64,000 nucleotides of DNA from Rotaria macrura (Eukaryota > Rotifera > Eurotatoria > Philodinida > Philodinidae): positions 1-64,000 of the forward strand of contig OENT01000766.1 of NCBI GenBank assembly GCA_900239685.1, given 5' to 3'. Positions within the stretch are counted from its first letter, which is position 1, and each line of letters starts with the position of its first letter. This document shows, piece after piece, positions 1 through 12,017 of this stretch. Position numbers and translations under genes: made by a program. Under the pieces are notes generated by a model. The model saw only the letters and a program-made list of their open reading frames with translations. It ran no database searches and was not told where the DNA came from.

Positions 1-135
1 TCCTATCGCAGAAAGATAATGCGAAAAAATTCATCATATTACATTTTCTGTGTTTTCTATTAGCATATGAAGCTATAGATATGTGAGTTCCATATATTAG
101 CCTCAGCGGGGCTGCGCTAACTAGCTTTTTTATTC
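1..135 (-). repeat. Small-ORF repeat family, copy 1 (partial, runs off window)
   Basis: Read on the minus strand, this stretch matches the head of two other copies in the window (9666 onward on plus, 35510 downward on minus). It shares the GC-rich hairpin start (TTAGCGCAGCCCCG), the words AACTCACATATCTATAGCTTC and GAAAACACAGAAAATGTAATATG, and then the beginning of the small ORF, whose first codons read M-M-N-F-F. The rest of the copy lies before position 1. A further weak fragment of the same head (TTGCGCTAACAGCTTTTT type) is seen at about 238-282. Confidence 0.8.
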
Positions 136-309
136 CAGATCTAGTAGGTTTGTGAGAAATCATGAGTAAATGGCTAGCATGGTTCATGAAAGACAGCAAA
201 ATTGCTGCGACTGTTAAAAGCAATTACATCGTGTTTCACATATTTAATCCCGTAAGGGATTGCGCTAACAGCTTTTTCATCATAAATCAAAGATTTTGAG
301 TGGTCTTCC

Positions 310-1985
310 ATTTTATATTATGCATTACCAATATGATCCAATGCTGCTACTGCATCTAAATGTTTTCTACCATAAAATTTCTCTCGAATGTCCAATACTT
401 GAAAGTAGAAATCAAGTGATTTTTCGTACATCTCTTTACGAAGATAAACATGAGTCATGACTGTCATCAGTTTCGTTGAATGTTTAATACGAGATGGTTT
501 TGCTCTAACCATCATTTGATAAGCACGATTAGCATTCTCTTATGCTTCATTCAGTTCTCCTTTACACAAAAATGCGGATCCAATCTCGCTATGAATTGGT
601 GCTATATCGACTTTTCCTCTCGATGTATCCAATAAAGTTCCGAAATAGTTTAACGATTGATCATATTTACCCATTTGGACAAGCAAGATACCGAATAGAA
701 TATCTGGAGTAGTTTCTTCGTTCATTTTTTTTATTCAACTCAATATATTTTTCGGCTATTTTAATTCCAGCATCAGTCGCTACGAGTTTTAATAAAACCA
801 TTTTCAATTCTTCACTTTCGCTAATTGATTCAATTTTAAATGTACTGCACAGATCAAATAAGACTTCCTCTTCCTGTGCAAACGCACTATATTCTTTGAT
901 ACCAGCAAAGATAATCGATCTCGTTTTATTCAAATCGCATTCGATTTCATAAAGCACAGGAACTATGTTGCTTCGTTTTGTATATTTCCTTGCGAATCTC
1001 GTAGCAACGGACTTTGAATGACTGGTAGAAAGGAATCGGTTTGCTGAAATTATATCAGCTAAATTTTGTTTCAATCTCTGCAATTCACCAGTTTCTAGTA
1101 TTGAACCACGATAAAGTATAATAGTATGTTTTTGTCCTCGGATTTGTTTCTTATGGACTTCAGCTAGTTTTGATGATAAATCACTGATGAAAAATCGAAA
1201 TATTTGCAATTGTCCTACATCTTCCGTACGTAAAGGTTTGCTCACAAGTTTGTATAAAAATGAATCTTTCGTGTACCAATAAATACTTTGATCGAACGGA
1301 TATTCCCGTTGAAATTCGATAATATTTCTACATTCTTTTCGATTTCCACGATAATATTGGCGAAAAAACTGAATCAACTCATGTTTTGCTTGGTCATTTT
1401 GTTGCATTTGTAGAAGAACATTTTTCTACAGTTGAAACCGTAAAAATTCCGCCGACTCTTTTGATATGTCACGTGTGGCTTTTTCTTCATGTTCATCATA
1501 GAAACTGAATGCATGTAACTGTTTTTGCAAGAGTTCAACATTGTTTGATGGAATCGATCAGAGTAGAACGTTTATCATAGATGCCAACTATCGAATCATA
1601 TTTCTATAATACATGTTGATATTTCTCAACTTTAAGATAGAAAATGAAGATTGAATCAACTTGTTTGAGTTGCTGAATTTCTGACATGACTAACATTGCT
1701 GCTTTTCCCGATTTAATAAGAAATGTTTTTTCGTTTTCAACGGACCGAATATAGTTGAGGCATTTGAATTGATCTGAATAGAATATTACCCAATCGTTTA
1801 TTTCTCGTCACTCTTCTCCTGATAGCATTGTATCTTCAGTTTTATCAACTCGTGGGTCATACCAAATCAATGTATTGCCTTCAAAATTTGGTTTGTATGA
1901 GCTCAATGATGAGGAACATATCGATAATGTAGAATCAGCACAGCCTGAATTAGGCGAAGCTACTGAATCAGGATCATGAATATGC
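310..1985 (-). pseudogene. ART-TPR pseudogene (NAD:arginine ADP-ribosyltransferase with TPR tail)
   Basis: Mono-ADP-ribosyltransferases of this type transfer ADP-ribose from NAD to a protein arginine; in rotifers the ART domain is often followed by kinesin-light-chain-like TPRs. Reading from about 1980 downward there is a variable N-terminal region (a WYDP word near 1860), a middle domain (about 1400-1800), the ART domain (about 830-1130) and TPR-like repeats (about 315-725). The ART motifs are complete: YRG (arginine), FLSTS, and QEEEVLF (ExE glutamates). The gene is nevertheless broken. There are in-frame stops near 1818, 1608 and 1430, a frameshift near 1550, another in the homopolymer run near 725-735, and a stop near 540 between TPR blocks. 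The whole order of the family is still visible, so the decay looks fairly recent. Domain identity comes from motif recognition; no database search was run. Confidence 0.85.
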
Positions 1986-3909
1986 AATTTGGGGCCAATG
2001 GGGATTCAAGTTTGTGAAGTAAGTATCCTGGTTTTTTTTTCATTGACTTTTTGTCAACCATGCTTCCTATAAAAGCATTATAGGAAATACAGGGAATCTC
2101 CAAAATGTCAATGTAAACAGTATTGCTAAATCCAAATTTCAGAATCCCCATAGGTGTTACTGTGGGTGTGAGTTTTTCTGACTCCTGCAGAACTCATCTG
2201 TTATCGTCTGTGTGCGCAGAGAGGGACTGGGTGCAAAATTCTAAAAATATACTTTTCAACACTCCTTTTAAATCATATTTTTCATAAAAGCCGACAGACC
2301 TTCACAGGTAGGTAGGCCAGCTCTTCAAAACCTACCCTTCTTGAATCTCTGATAACCATTCACCGAACATAATAGAAAAATTTCGATTTTATTCGATTGA
2401 GACGAGTCCAATAGAATTGAATCATTCACATATTCGAGACGTCTTCAGTCACTGGTCAGTACATTCTGTTGCTTCTCACGAATTAGTACCGCGAAATACC
2501 AATGGTACTGCAAACAAAATTGTGATTTGAACGGTGAGTGTTCCTTGAGAACGATAAGGTATTTTTCTTTTTCTTTTATTGTTTATTTTTCCTTTCTTTT
2601 TCTTTTGGTATCTTAGTTCTCCCTCTTTTCCTCTCTTCTCCCCTTTGTTCTCTTCTGCCACATATCCTCTTTATACATTTTAATACATTGTAGTTGTTGC
2701 TTATCAATTGAAACGATCTGCCTTATCACTATACAGTCTATTGTATTAGTTTATTCTCGAATTGGTTCATTCTCTATTTTTTTCATCCCTTATTTCATTA
2801 CCTATTATGATAATCCAAGGTCAACATCCTCTCAAGCGTGATACGAAAGTCTGGGTATTAATATCGGCGGAGTATCTGTAGTATTTTGTTTTATGATGCA
2901 GTTTTTAGCTTAAGAAATTATCCTTATTCTTTTTTTTATATATGTAAGCACTTTTGAGTGTCACATTTTCAAGCAAAGTAAAAAAAAAAGTTCGTATTCT
3001 TTTATGAAAAAAAACGTTTTCTCTATTTTTTAGACCCTCCATAAATGTCACCTCCGGGGACAGTAAGAGTTATTTTATTTAAAAGAATTATTTTATACTA
3101 GTAACTGCATATGAGAAGGAGTAAATCATCACTCACCTCATTCACCAGACACATGTATAAGTATGACGGTGTACACGCCGAGAGGTAGCCATAGTCACAG
3201 CGCCGAATACTAGTACATGTCAAATTGTCGAAAATATTATAGGGTAACCTCTAAATCGCTCTACGATAAAAATAATAGAATACCTTCGCATCTCTTGAAT
3301 TGAATGCATGAATGTTGTTAGCATTAGATTATTATTCAAACCTTCGTTCATACAAATCATATTAGCAAATATTATTCTTAGATATGATTTTTCGCGCAAT
3401 GACAGAAAGTTTATCGCTTTGCGACTGAAAAAACACAGGTATAATGTTTCGTAGGTAATTTTCAGTAGTAGAGCATCTGAATTATAAGAACAGGTCGAAA
3501 AGAACTTGATGAATGAGAGTCTTTTCCAGAATCATCAGCTTGAATTTTAACATTTATAACTCATCAACAAAATACATAATTGCGATTGCTTTAGCTTTTT
3601 ATTATTATTCTTCTATTTGAAAACCGAAAATTATGAGTGAAATTTTGCATAAATCAGTTTTTATTTCACAGTAAATTAAGATAAGAGTTGTTCACAATAG
3701 GAAAAATACCCAACAATAATATTTACTAAATTTATCTTTATGAAAAAAAAATAGTTTGAACAATATTCTAACATTAACAGTATTCGGCCATTCAATTCGA
3801 CGGATGAAGAAGTGTTCAAATTTTATTATGCTAATGCTATTAACAAGCCAGTCTCAATTTGAATAATCGTCATTTTTTATGAAAATTACTCAAACAATTG
3901 GATAAAAAT
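1986..3909. other. Intergenic, no gene seen
   Basis: No credible coding region. It contains a purine/pyrimidine-biased stretch at about 2550-2660 that gives a lysine-rich spurious ORF on the minus strand, and several A/T homopolymers (2925-3025). Nothing in it is recognised. Confidence 0.6.
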
Positions 3910-4148
3910 CAAGGGGGAAACAGCGGATTTCTGAGTTCTTGTACTTTTAAATGTTTTTGATTTAAATCAATTGATTTGAATCAGGAACGTCAGAAAAATC
4001 ATGGAAATCAACAAAATCGGATTTAAACTGTCCCTCTCTAGATTGATATTTCGAACAACAAGGATACCAAATTTAATCATTTGAATCGAGTCATTGAGTT
4101 CTTTGATTTTTTTGATTTAAAATCAAATAAATAAGCTGTTACCCCTTG
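3910..4148. mobile_element. Short MITE with hAT-like termini
   Basis: The left end CAAGGGGGAAACAGC and the reverse complement of the right end, CAAGGGGTAACAGC, form an imperfect terminal inverted repeat of about 15 bp. The interior is packed with TTTGATTTAAATCA-type palindromic words. The CAAGG start fits the YARNG rule of hAT termini. I could not find a convincing 8-bp target duplication, so the superfamily assignment is tentative. Confidence 0.55.
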
Positions 4149-7100
4149 GCAAATTGGTCACTAGTAGATTAAGTTGCCATAAAACCGGCGACTTCAATGG
4201 CATGGGTTGTTTTAGGCAAGTGTCACATAGTTTCAAGTTTTTTCCGACTCCAACAAATATTCAGAATTACATCTTTGGATCGTTTGAAGAGGAAAATCTT
4301 TAGATATGTCCTGATCAGCTGGGACAGCAGTATATTCTCTACTTAAAGTCATGAAGAAAATCGCTACTACAATGCGTTAGTCTAAAGGCTTTGTCTTTCT
4401 AGTCATTGATCCTTGAGTGAGATTTTCATTCACTATTATCTGTCGAAAATATTTTTTGTCGGGGTTACCAACAGAGATTCTCTCTAAAAAGGGTAGAGGT
4501 TTGAGTGCTATTTCTCTTTTGCTGCACACTAAAATCGTTGATTCTACCAACATCTACACTCACAACAAAGTTGGATCCCCCGAATCAAATCTTCGAGAAG
4601 CTTTCTCCCAATTGTAGAATCTGAATAAATCTGACGAAGTTCGAAATTTTTTAGATCCGTGTTCGGAATGGTTCTGATGCGATTAAGTGACTTCCTGCAA
4701 AATAACTCGTTAAAACTAACTTTGCTACCGTTTGCATCGTAATAATCTGTATCTATTTAAACTTACCGCTATAATTTGTTGCAGCCATTAGCGGCAGTGA
4801 ATTATGTCCTATTACTAGCAGCAGTGTTTATGAAATCAGGATTCTATTGCTCTCGTTTCTAATGAGTTAGAAATCAAGTTATCATCCACACAAACTATTC
4901 CGTCTTCAGAGGTTCTTGGGATTCGTCGTGTGAATTCATATTTGATTTAACATTTTTATAATATCTTGAAAAATTGTGAACATACTCTCCAAGCGGTATG
5001 GCGAGCTCCAGATATAGTCAAAGAACTCAAAGCTTTTCATTTTGAGATTCGTGCAGCAATGTTTGGGGGAATTCATTGATTAAAAGATAGGCAGCAAAGA
5101 ACTATATCAAAGAATAACTTAGCACAAATGCATCTCAAACCGTTGCAGAAACACAAAATTCTTTTACAACGGTGAACAGTTTCATCAATAAGTTGATGCA
5201 TGATCCTTTAGATTGAAGTGACTGGTCCATAACACGAAGAGAGACGTAGCTGTGTGCTCTATGCGTTAAGGATCACATTATAGGAAGATGATTTGATGCT
5301 TTATCATCGAATGATGATCTCTAAATTGCATGTTCTGATATTCCCTTGTGTATTCGGTTTCCCACAAGAAGCTTTTCCATTGTTGCTCTCATTCATACTT
5401 AAATTCCACTTATATCCAAGTCTTGTGCTTATATGTAGATTGATTAATTGACGAGCAACATGTCTTTCGCTTTGGTGACTTATCATCTCTTTAGTACTGG
5501 AAGTTGAGCAACGGAGCTAAAGAGAAACAAGAGGTAGACAATCGATTTTTTATTTAGATAACAGTATAGAAATCGAGAGAATGAACATAGTTAACATATG
5601 TATTGTAGAACAAATAGCAAGTGCTGAATAAACTCGATCGAAGATTGGCATACATTGATATATTGATCGGTTTATGTTAATTTAATCATGCTTGTCTATC
5701 TCGTATTGGAATCGACAATTACCAATACTCACAGAATACTGACAATAATTATATAACCTTCAAATTACTTTCTTTTACAGCTGGAGGCTTTCTAATAGTT
5801 TACTCAGCGTGCTTTTGAATATTTTCAATAATACGCTGTTATTGAGTTTGAAATCTTTTAAGCCCTTCACTATTTGTTTGCTTGCTTTAAATTATTTATT
5901 TCTTTAGCTTTTAAGTATGGAAACATTGCTTGTTTTGTTTCTATCTGTATTACCTCTTTCTTTTAGTTTTTTTAAACATTCTTTTCAAATCCATGCTTTA
6001 TATGGAGAAGAACTGCACACACAACAGTAAAATATTTACAGTAAGAATGGATTTAGATTGATGAAAAAAAGTAAAAGAAACATTTGTTTTTGAATCGAAA
6101 CTATTTCAATATGGTTAGAGATGACGGAGATTTTTCAAAGATGCACAGCCACTAGCAATCAGATTATTCCATGCGTCTCTGTTCGATTACTAATAGTAAA
6201 TCAAATGTGATGTGAATGGGATACATTTACACAAAACTTTGCAGTAGTGACTATGGACTGTACTGTAAAACTTAGAATATCTATGTTTAATATGAATGCC
6301 CATTATGAATCGAATTAAAAGGTTTCCTCTTCAACATTTGAAAAAGTCAACTTGGCAAGCATGTCTACAAATTTTAAATCCTTTTGTCGGAATAATTATT
6401 TTTGTCTTTCTGACAAAATTGAATATTAGAATACTGTTTTTTAGATGTAACTAGATTTCTTGATTATTCGTTCACGAGATTTTTCAAAACTTTATGAAAA
6501 GGCGAAACAAACTTTCCATCATATTCTCATTTTCAGTGCAAAAGAGATACGTTTGAATCAAAACGAAGAAAACATTTTGATTCAACTAATAATTGAATTT
6601 ATGTGAAAACTTCGATTTTTGATTAAATCGCAACACGAAATAAATGTAGCATTTGAAAGTACAATTAAAAAACGTAAAAACTCTCAATAGATTACAATGA
6701 ATACAATTAAATGAGAATCATAGTACAATGAACCTTTTATATTCTCAGGATACATAGAAATGGATAGTAAAAATAATCTAAAATAAATCTTCTGTCACAA
6801 TCATATCTTTTATAGGAATTTTTAAATTAGTAAATGAGCTATATGCGATAATATAACACTAAATATGAAATAAATTAAAAAAATAAAAAATAAAACCTAC
6901 TTTGAAAAACTTTCCTCAATAAAAGAATCAAATCTTCATTTTCTTTCTATATTATGCTATCCGGAAGAAGGAATACCCTATCTTGAAATAATCTAGTAAT
7001 TAGAATCAAAATAATTATTATACGAACATGTACAATATCGATGGAGGATTTCTCACGACTGTATATGATGTCTCGAAAGGCAGTGCTTCTGGTCATATTT

Positions 7101-7616
7101 ATGCTGTTCGACTTTTTTCTCATTTTGTCTTGTTTTCTTCTCGAATCTGTTTTATTACCAATGCTATTTGTAATTTGATTCTTAAAGTCACCGATAATGT
7201 TCATACGACAAGAATATCCTCTATGATTTAACTTGGCAAAAATAATACTGTTATAACCATATCAGAACAAAATAGAGAATTCTTCTATTTTCTTTTTATT
7301 TTCTAATTGCACCTATTAGCTCTGTGAAATTATATAGAAGCTATTTACAGTTCTGTTACTTAGTTAATCATCATTAGTAAATTTCATGACTGCCACACGG
7401 AACGATTCAAACGCCGTATGTTCAATGATGTATGCTAAAACAACGCTCATGAATATGCTCCTAGTTAAAACGTGCAAGGCACATTTTTCTTCGAGCATTA
7501 GCAACAAACTAAAACGACAGTCATTAAAATTATTGTTGTAAACTGGTCTCGCACAGCACGAAATCGGGAATTACTGATTTTCAACTATATTTATTTTCAA
7601 ATAATTTGAAATAGAT
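4149..7616. other. Intergenic with at most a decayed coding trace
   Basis: No intact gene. A 43-codon open stretch between two stops at about 4951-5079 (plus) has coding-like composition (contains WRAPDIVKELKAF) and follows another short open stretch (4910-4950). It may be a relic of an unidentified gene. The rest is AT-rich with nothing recognised. Confidence 0.4.
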
Positions 7617-8581
7617 ATGAGTCAATTACTTGAGAAAGTACGGCAGATGAGTATCTATGTTGAACCTATACATTTTGTTCTTTCGATTATTACGAATATA
7701 CTTAATATATGTGTATTTCGTTCTTGTGCACTTCGTTTATCACCATGTACACATTACTTCCTTGCGCATGCTATATTTAGTATTATATATACTCTTCTGA
7801 TATGTCCTGTACAATTGCTACGTGGTCTTTATATTGATATGGCAAATACTTCAATGGGTTGTAGAATTCATTTATATATTTTATTTCTACCACCACTTTT
7901 AGCAAGGACAATGCTTGTTTTAGCTTCATTTGATCGTTATTGTTCAAGTTCCCAGCCACATCGACTACGTTCAAAAAGTACACTGCGAATAGCAAAATTA
8001 AGTATTGCTATTTGTACGATATTATGCATCATCTATCTACTGCCAATGTTGGCCATGTATCATCGCACAGAATCATCTGGTGAATGTCTACAATACTCAA
8101 ATCTATTGATTAGTATTTATATTTTCAGTCAAATTCTTCTTTATTACATTTCAGCACCTATATTAATGATTATATTCGGTCTGCTAACTATATACAATAC
8201 TCGAAAATATGTCACTCGTACAGGATGTCAATCGAATGCTGTACGTGGTCGTCGAACTGAAAAACAATTAACTCGAATGTTGCTTCTGCAAATGAGTGTT
8301 CATATTGTTCTCACCTTTCCATTCGGTGTCGTTTATAGTATTACTGCGTTTGATCCATCAACAGCAACAGCGAACATGGTAGCCGTGCGTTATATACTAG
8401 CTATATGGCAACAATGTGATTATTTTCTTTCATTTTTCTTTATTTTCTCTCTGGAAGTGTTTATCGCAAAGAACTTGGTCGCATATTAAAATTTATCAAA
8501 CTTCCAAATCAAGTAACACTTAGAAACCAAAATCAAAAAATTGGAGTAATACGTGAAATTCCCATCATTGCTAATACTTAA
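7617..8581 (+). CDS. Rhodopsin-family 7TM receptor, frameshifted in TM7
   Basis: Likely an orphan class A G-protein-coupled receptor of the plasma membrane. The open frame from ATG 7617 runs to 8489 (290 residues). Predicted membrane segments lie at about residues 15-38, 46-70, 84-105, 126-148, 162-192, 219-243 and 256-275. The DRY motif is at residues 106-108. Cysteines at about 82 and 157 are placed for the usual TM3-ECL2 disulfide. The frame goes wrong in TM7: after SFFFIFS the current frame gives a nonsense tail. The neighbouring frame continues with SGSVYRKELGRILKF, a typical post-TM7 helix 8 and cytoplasmic tail, to a stop at 8579-8581. One base has therefore been lost (or misread) in the TTTTCTCTCT run near 8442-8452. 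A NPxxY motif is not evident, which is common in these divergent receptors. The ligand is unknown. The upstream 300 nt show no obvious further exon. Confidence 0.75.
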
Positions 8582-9665
8582 CCATTCAGGACCACAATTG
8601 AATTATTGGCCAAATTGAATTCATTTTACAAAAAGAATGACTACGAACATAAGCATTCGTGTAATTCATTGGATAAAATCCTTTTTAATCAATATATTTC
8701 AACTCACCATTATAGAAAAATATAATCCTGATGATTTTGGATAACGAAGCATCACAGCTCATCTGAGATCCACGAGGGAGTAAACCTAGTGATTGTATGT
8801 CATTAGCCTGCATATTATAACAACCCGTATATTTCGTTGAGACTCGGTTAGACTTGAATTCGGGCCCATCGATCTTGGAGAAAGGTTTATGGTCTTTTAA
8901 GTGAATTCCTTTCTATTAGCATGATATTTTCGAAAAATATGAAACATGTGGTTGGATGTTAAGTTCTGCGCATACGCACGTTTCATAATATTTATATTGT
9001 TCTAGATATGCCAATGAAAATGAATATCTATTTCTCTCTATGTCCAACATCCAGCAAAGCAGCGACTTACCATCAGATGGTACAACAATTGAGTCTTCTT
9101 GAAATTTAGAGAGGATCTGTGAAAGTACCAATAAATCGAAGCACTCAATAAAATTCATGTTAGTCTTTTATGATCATTCGAAAAATCAAGTTTTAAAACT
9201 GCTAACCTCAAAATTTCAGCTTCTGATACTTTTCATTCGCAAAATTAGTAAGAGACAACTTTTAACACGATCACAATTTTTCGATGCAAAGAATGGCAAA
9301 AATTACACGATCAATTAATCACATCTCATCTCCTGTCTCAGCAGGTTATTCAAATCTCTAGAGGAATACTCTGAAAGATAGGCCATAATTAGGCGATTAA
9401 TACTAGACTTTTAAAGTGTAGGATAACATTATTTTATTGAGATTACAAGCATCAACAAGTATGGCACGGGGCATAATTTAAAAATTTGCTTTTTGAGTCT
9501 ATTTTTTGCAGTATATTTGACGCAATCTATCCAAATTAGGAAACGCCAAGCTGCAATTTAGATATGTTATGTAGCGCTTAATTTCACAGAAAACTGTAAG
9601 AAACGCTTTTAAAAACAATGGTATGCTCGATCAGAAAAGTAGCTAACATTATCGATATGCTAGTG
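8582..9665. other. Intergenic
   Basis: No gene recognised. The segment 9538-9672 carries several AAACGC words close to the start of the small-ORF repeat; a similar but denser AAACGC block occurs at 36446-36632. Confidence 0.5.
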
Positions 9666-10190
9666 AAACGCTGGTTAGCGCAGCCCTGTCGGGGCTAAAA
9701 TGTGGAACTCACATATCTGTAGCTTCATATGCTAATAGAAAACACAGAAAATTTAATATGGCAAATTTTCCGCATCGTCGTTCTCTGAATGGCGCCCTAT
9801 TTATCATTTTCATTGTTGCTATTCACTCGTTAGTTTCCATTTTTCGTTGTGCATTTTTCTTATTAAAAAAATTGGAAGAAGCAGCAAATAATGTTGTGAT
9901 ATATCACGATAATAGAATGCTGGTTGCTATATCTGTAATATATTCATACGGTGGTTTCTATGGTATGTAAGGAGGGGGCCATAGGTACCCCCTATGAGGA
10001 GGGAGGGGGTTGGAGCCCCCGTAGGGGAGGTGGGCGACTGAAAACCCCGGGGAGAGGAGACGTCTGTACCCAGAGACTATGACTGTTGCAGTGGGGGTTG
10101 GGAACATCAAAATTCTCACTCTTAAACTTTCATTCACTATTTTCTTCGAAAACAGATGTAAGTTCCACAAAATTATGAAGCCAAATGACA
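9666..10190 (+). repeat. Small-ORF repeat family, copy 2
   Basis: In order: a hairpin-like head (AGCCCTGTCGGGGCT near 9679), a conserved leader, a 70-codon ORF, a G-rich tract at about 9968-10060 with many GGGGG/CCCCC runs, and a conserved tail (AAACTTTCATTCACTATTTT, then TTCCACAAAA near 10160). The same order is seen in the minus-strand copy at 34870-35510. The minisatellite and terminal tail present in that copy are missing here. Confidence 0.8.
9758..9970 (+). CDS. Repeat-borne small hydrophobic ORF (70 aa)
   Basis: The product would be a 70-residue protein with one hydrophobic segment at about residues 14-36 (LFIIFIVAIHSLVSIF) followed by a charged part (LEEAANNVV, YHDNRMLV). The homologous ORF at 35216-35413 (minus) keeps the frame, including one 3-nt in-frame deletion. 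However, by eye about five differences are synonymous and about fourteen change the residue, so coding constraint is not shown. Function unknown. It may simply be a frame that happens to be open within a repeat. Confidence 0.35.
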   Translation: MANFPHRRSLNGALFIIFIVAIHSLVSIFRCAFFLLKKLEEAANNVVIYHDNRMLVAISVIYSYGGFYGM

Positions 10191-11622
10191 TGTAACCGAT
10201 ACTAGAAATTATTAATTCGCAAAAGTTCTAATATTGAAAAATTAAGTCTACTGTGCTGAATCGTTTACGACACTTTTTTTTGTCGAACAGAAAAACAAGA
10301 GTCGACCCGACCAGAGACTTCTGAAGGGAAGCACAGGAATTTCTGAAATTTTCAAAAACAAATCTCTCTGTTAGAATCGACTAAAAATAATCTCAAATGG
10401 GAGACATTGCAAAGCTGATTAAAGCTATATATTAGAATTTGAACTTCAAACGTAATATTTTTGAAAGTAAAGTATTTATGTTCTCTGGCAATTTTAACTA
10501 ATAGGGTTGTAAATAGAAATTTCAAAGGTAACCATCTATGGTAAACTCACAATTAACGCATAAATTTCGATATCTAGTCACAATCAGGTTTGAAATCTCT
10601 TTCATTTGAGGCTATTATCAGTAGATTCTAAGAAAAAAGAATTGTTTTTCCAAATTTTCAAAAGCCCCTGTAACATTGACACCTGTGATTGGAGCAACAA
10701 ATTATGCATCTTTTGTGAATTGCGAAAGAGCTTTGGAAGATGCAAACAGTGTCACGGGCTGTTGTTGGTGTGGTTGACGAAGAGGCGTCATACACGAATT
10801 CAAGCAGAAAAAAGTTTGGACAAACGAATTTAATCGCTCAAAATAAACCTATATTGTGAAATATTAACTTTCATTGCAATACACTAGAAATTGGTGTTTT
10901 TTATAAACATTAATCAATCACAGAATAGATTTTTTTAGTATTCAAACCAATTTCTACAAATACTTGTCTGCTTCGGCTTTAAACAGAGATACTACCATAC
11001 CCCGACTTTAGCTCCTTATATTATCTACATATCTAAAAAGAAAGCATTGTTTGAAACTAATTTGATACATTCCCAATGTCTATTTTTCGAAAAAAAGAAT
11101 AATCCTATTGAATATCATTTCTGGCAGTTTAATTTTATGAATTTACTTAATTGGTTATTAGTAGCAGCGGCAGAAATTATAATTTGAAAGCGAGGACGGC
11201 AGCTTACACTTTTGTGTCCTAAAATTTCAACAATCAAGATATAACCGAATTTTTTTTCGAGATACCGAGCGTGTGCAGAACATTATTTTTCTAAACTGAA
11301 TAAAGCATTTATACTCGTTTGAAAACAATTAGGCTAATCTTTATTAATAGCATCTAAATATATAGCTTAACTCTATAAAATTCAACTATTTTAGTGATTA
11401 ATTGAAAATTCCTCGAATAACTATGTAGTCGTAGTTAATATTTCAAAATCATCTTCTACAACCAATAATGTTAAGTTACTTAAGTATTTATCAGACATTG
11501 AATTTTGAAACGTGATCTGAACAGCTGATAATGAAATTAATTCATTTTAAAATTAGAATATAACTCCATGAGTCGAGCAGTGCTAGCTCTAATAAGATTT
11601 TCAGAATGTCATCTTTGAATAC
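10191..11622. other. Intergenic
   Basis: AT-rich; no gene, RNA or repeat that I can support. Confidence 0.6.
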
Positions 11623-11630
11623 ATCGCCAG

Positions 11631-12009
11631 TAGGGATGTACCGAGAATGAAATTCATCTTACAAAGATGAGGATTTTCTCTGGAAAGAATACCCGAGACT
11701 GTACGAGATTTTTATTGGGAGCTATTCTGTTTGATTACCTTAAGTTATTCATACAACCAGACAGACCAAACAATAATGAAAAAGGTCGAGTCTCGGTCCA
11801 TCTCGGTCGATGTTTTATGTTTTTCAATTTTTTGACCGAGATTGGCCGAAACTAGCCTTTTTCATTATTGTTCGGTCTGTCCGGTTGTATGAATAACTTA
11901 AGGTAATCAAGCTGAATGACTCCCAATAATATCTCGTACAGTCTCGGGTATTCTTTCGAGAGAAAATCATCATCTTTGTAAAATAAATTTCATTCTCGGT
12001 ACATCCCTA
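11631..12009. mobile_element. hAT-type foldback MITE with 8-bp target duplication
   Basis: The ends are perfect inverted repeats starting TAGGGATGTACCGAG. The 8 bp outside (ATCGCCAG, 11623-11630 and 12010-12017) are an exact direct duplication. TAGGG fits the YARNG terminus and 8 bp is the usual hAT target size. The two arms, each about 165 bp (11631-11795 and 11845-12009), are close reverse complements over almost their full length, so the element is essentially one long hairpin of 379 bp. The perfect target duplication and high arm identity suggest a recent insertion. It has no coding capacity; a hAT transposase would act in trans. Confidence 0.92.
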
Positions 12010-12017
12010 ATCGCCAG

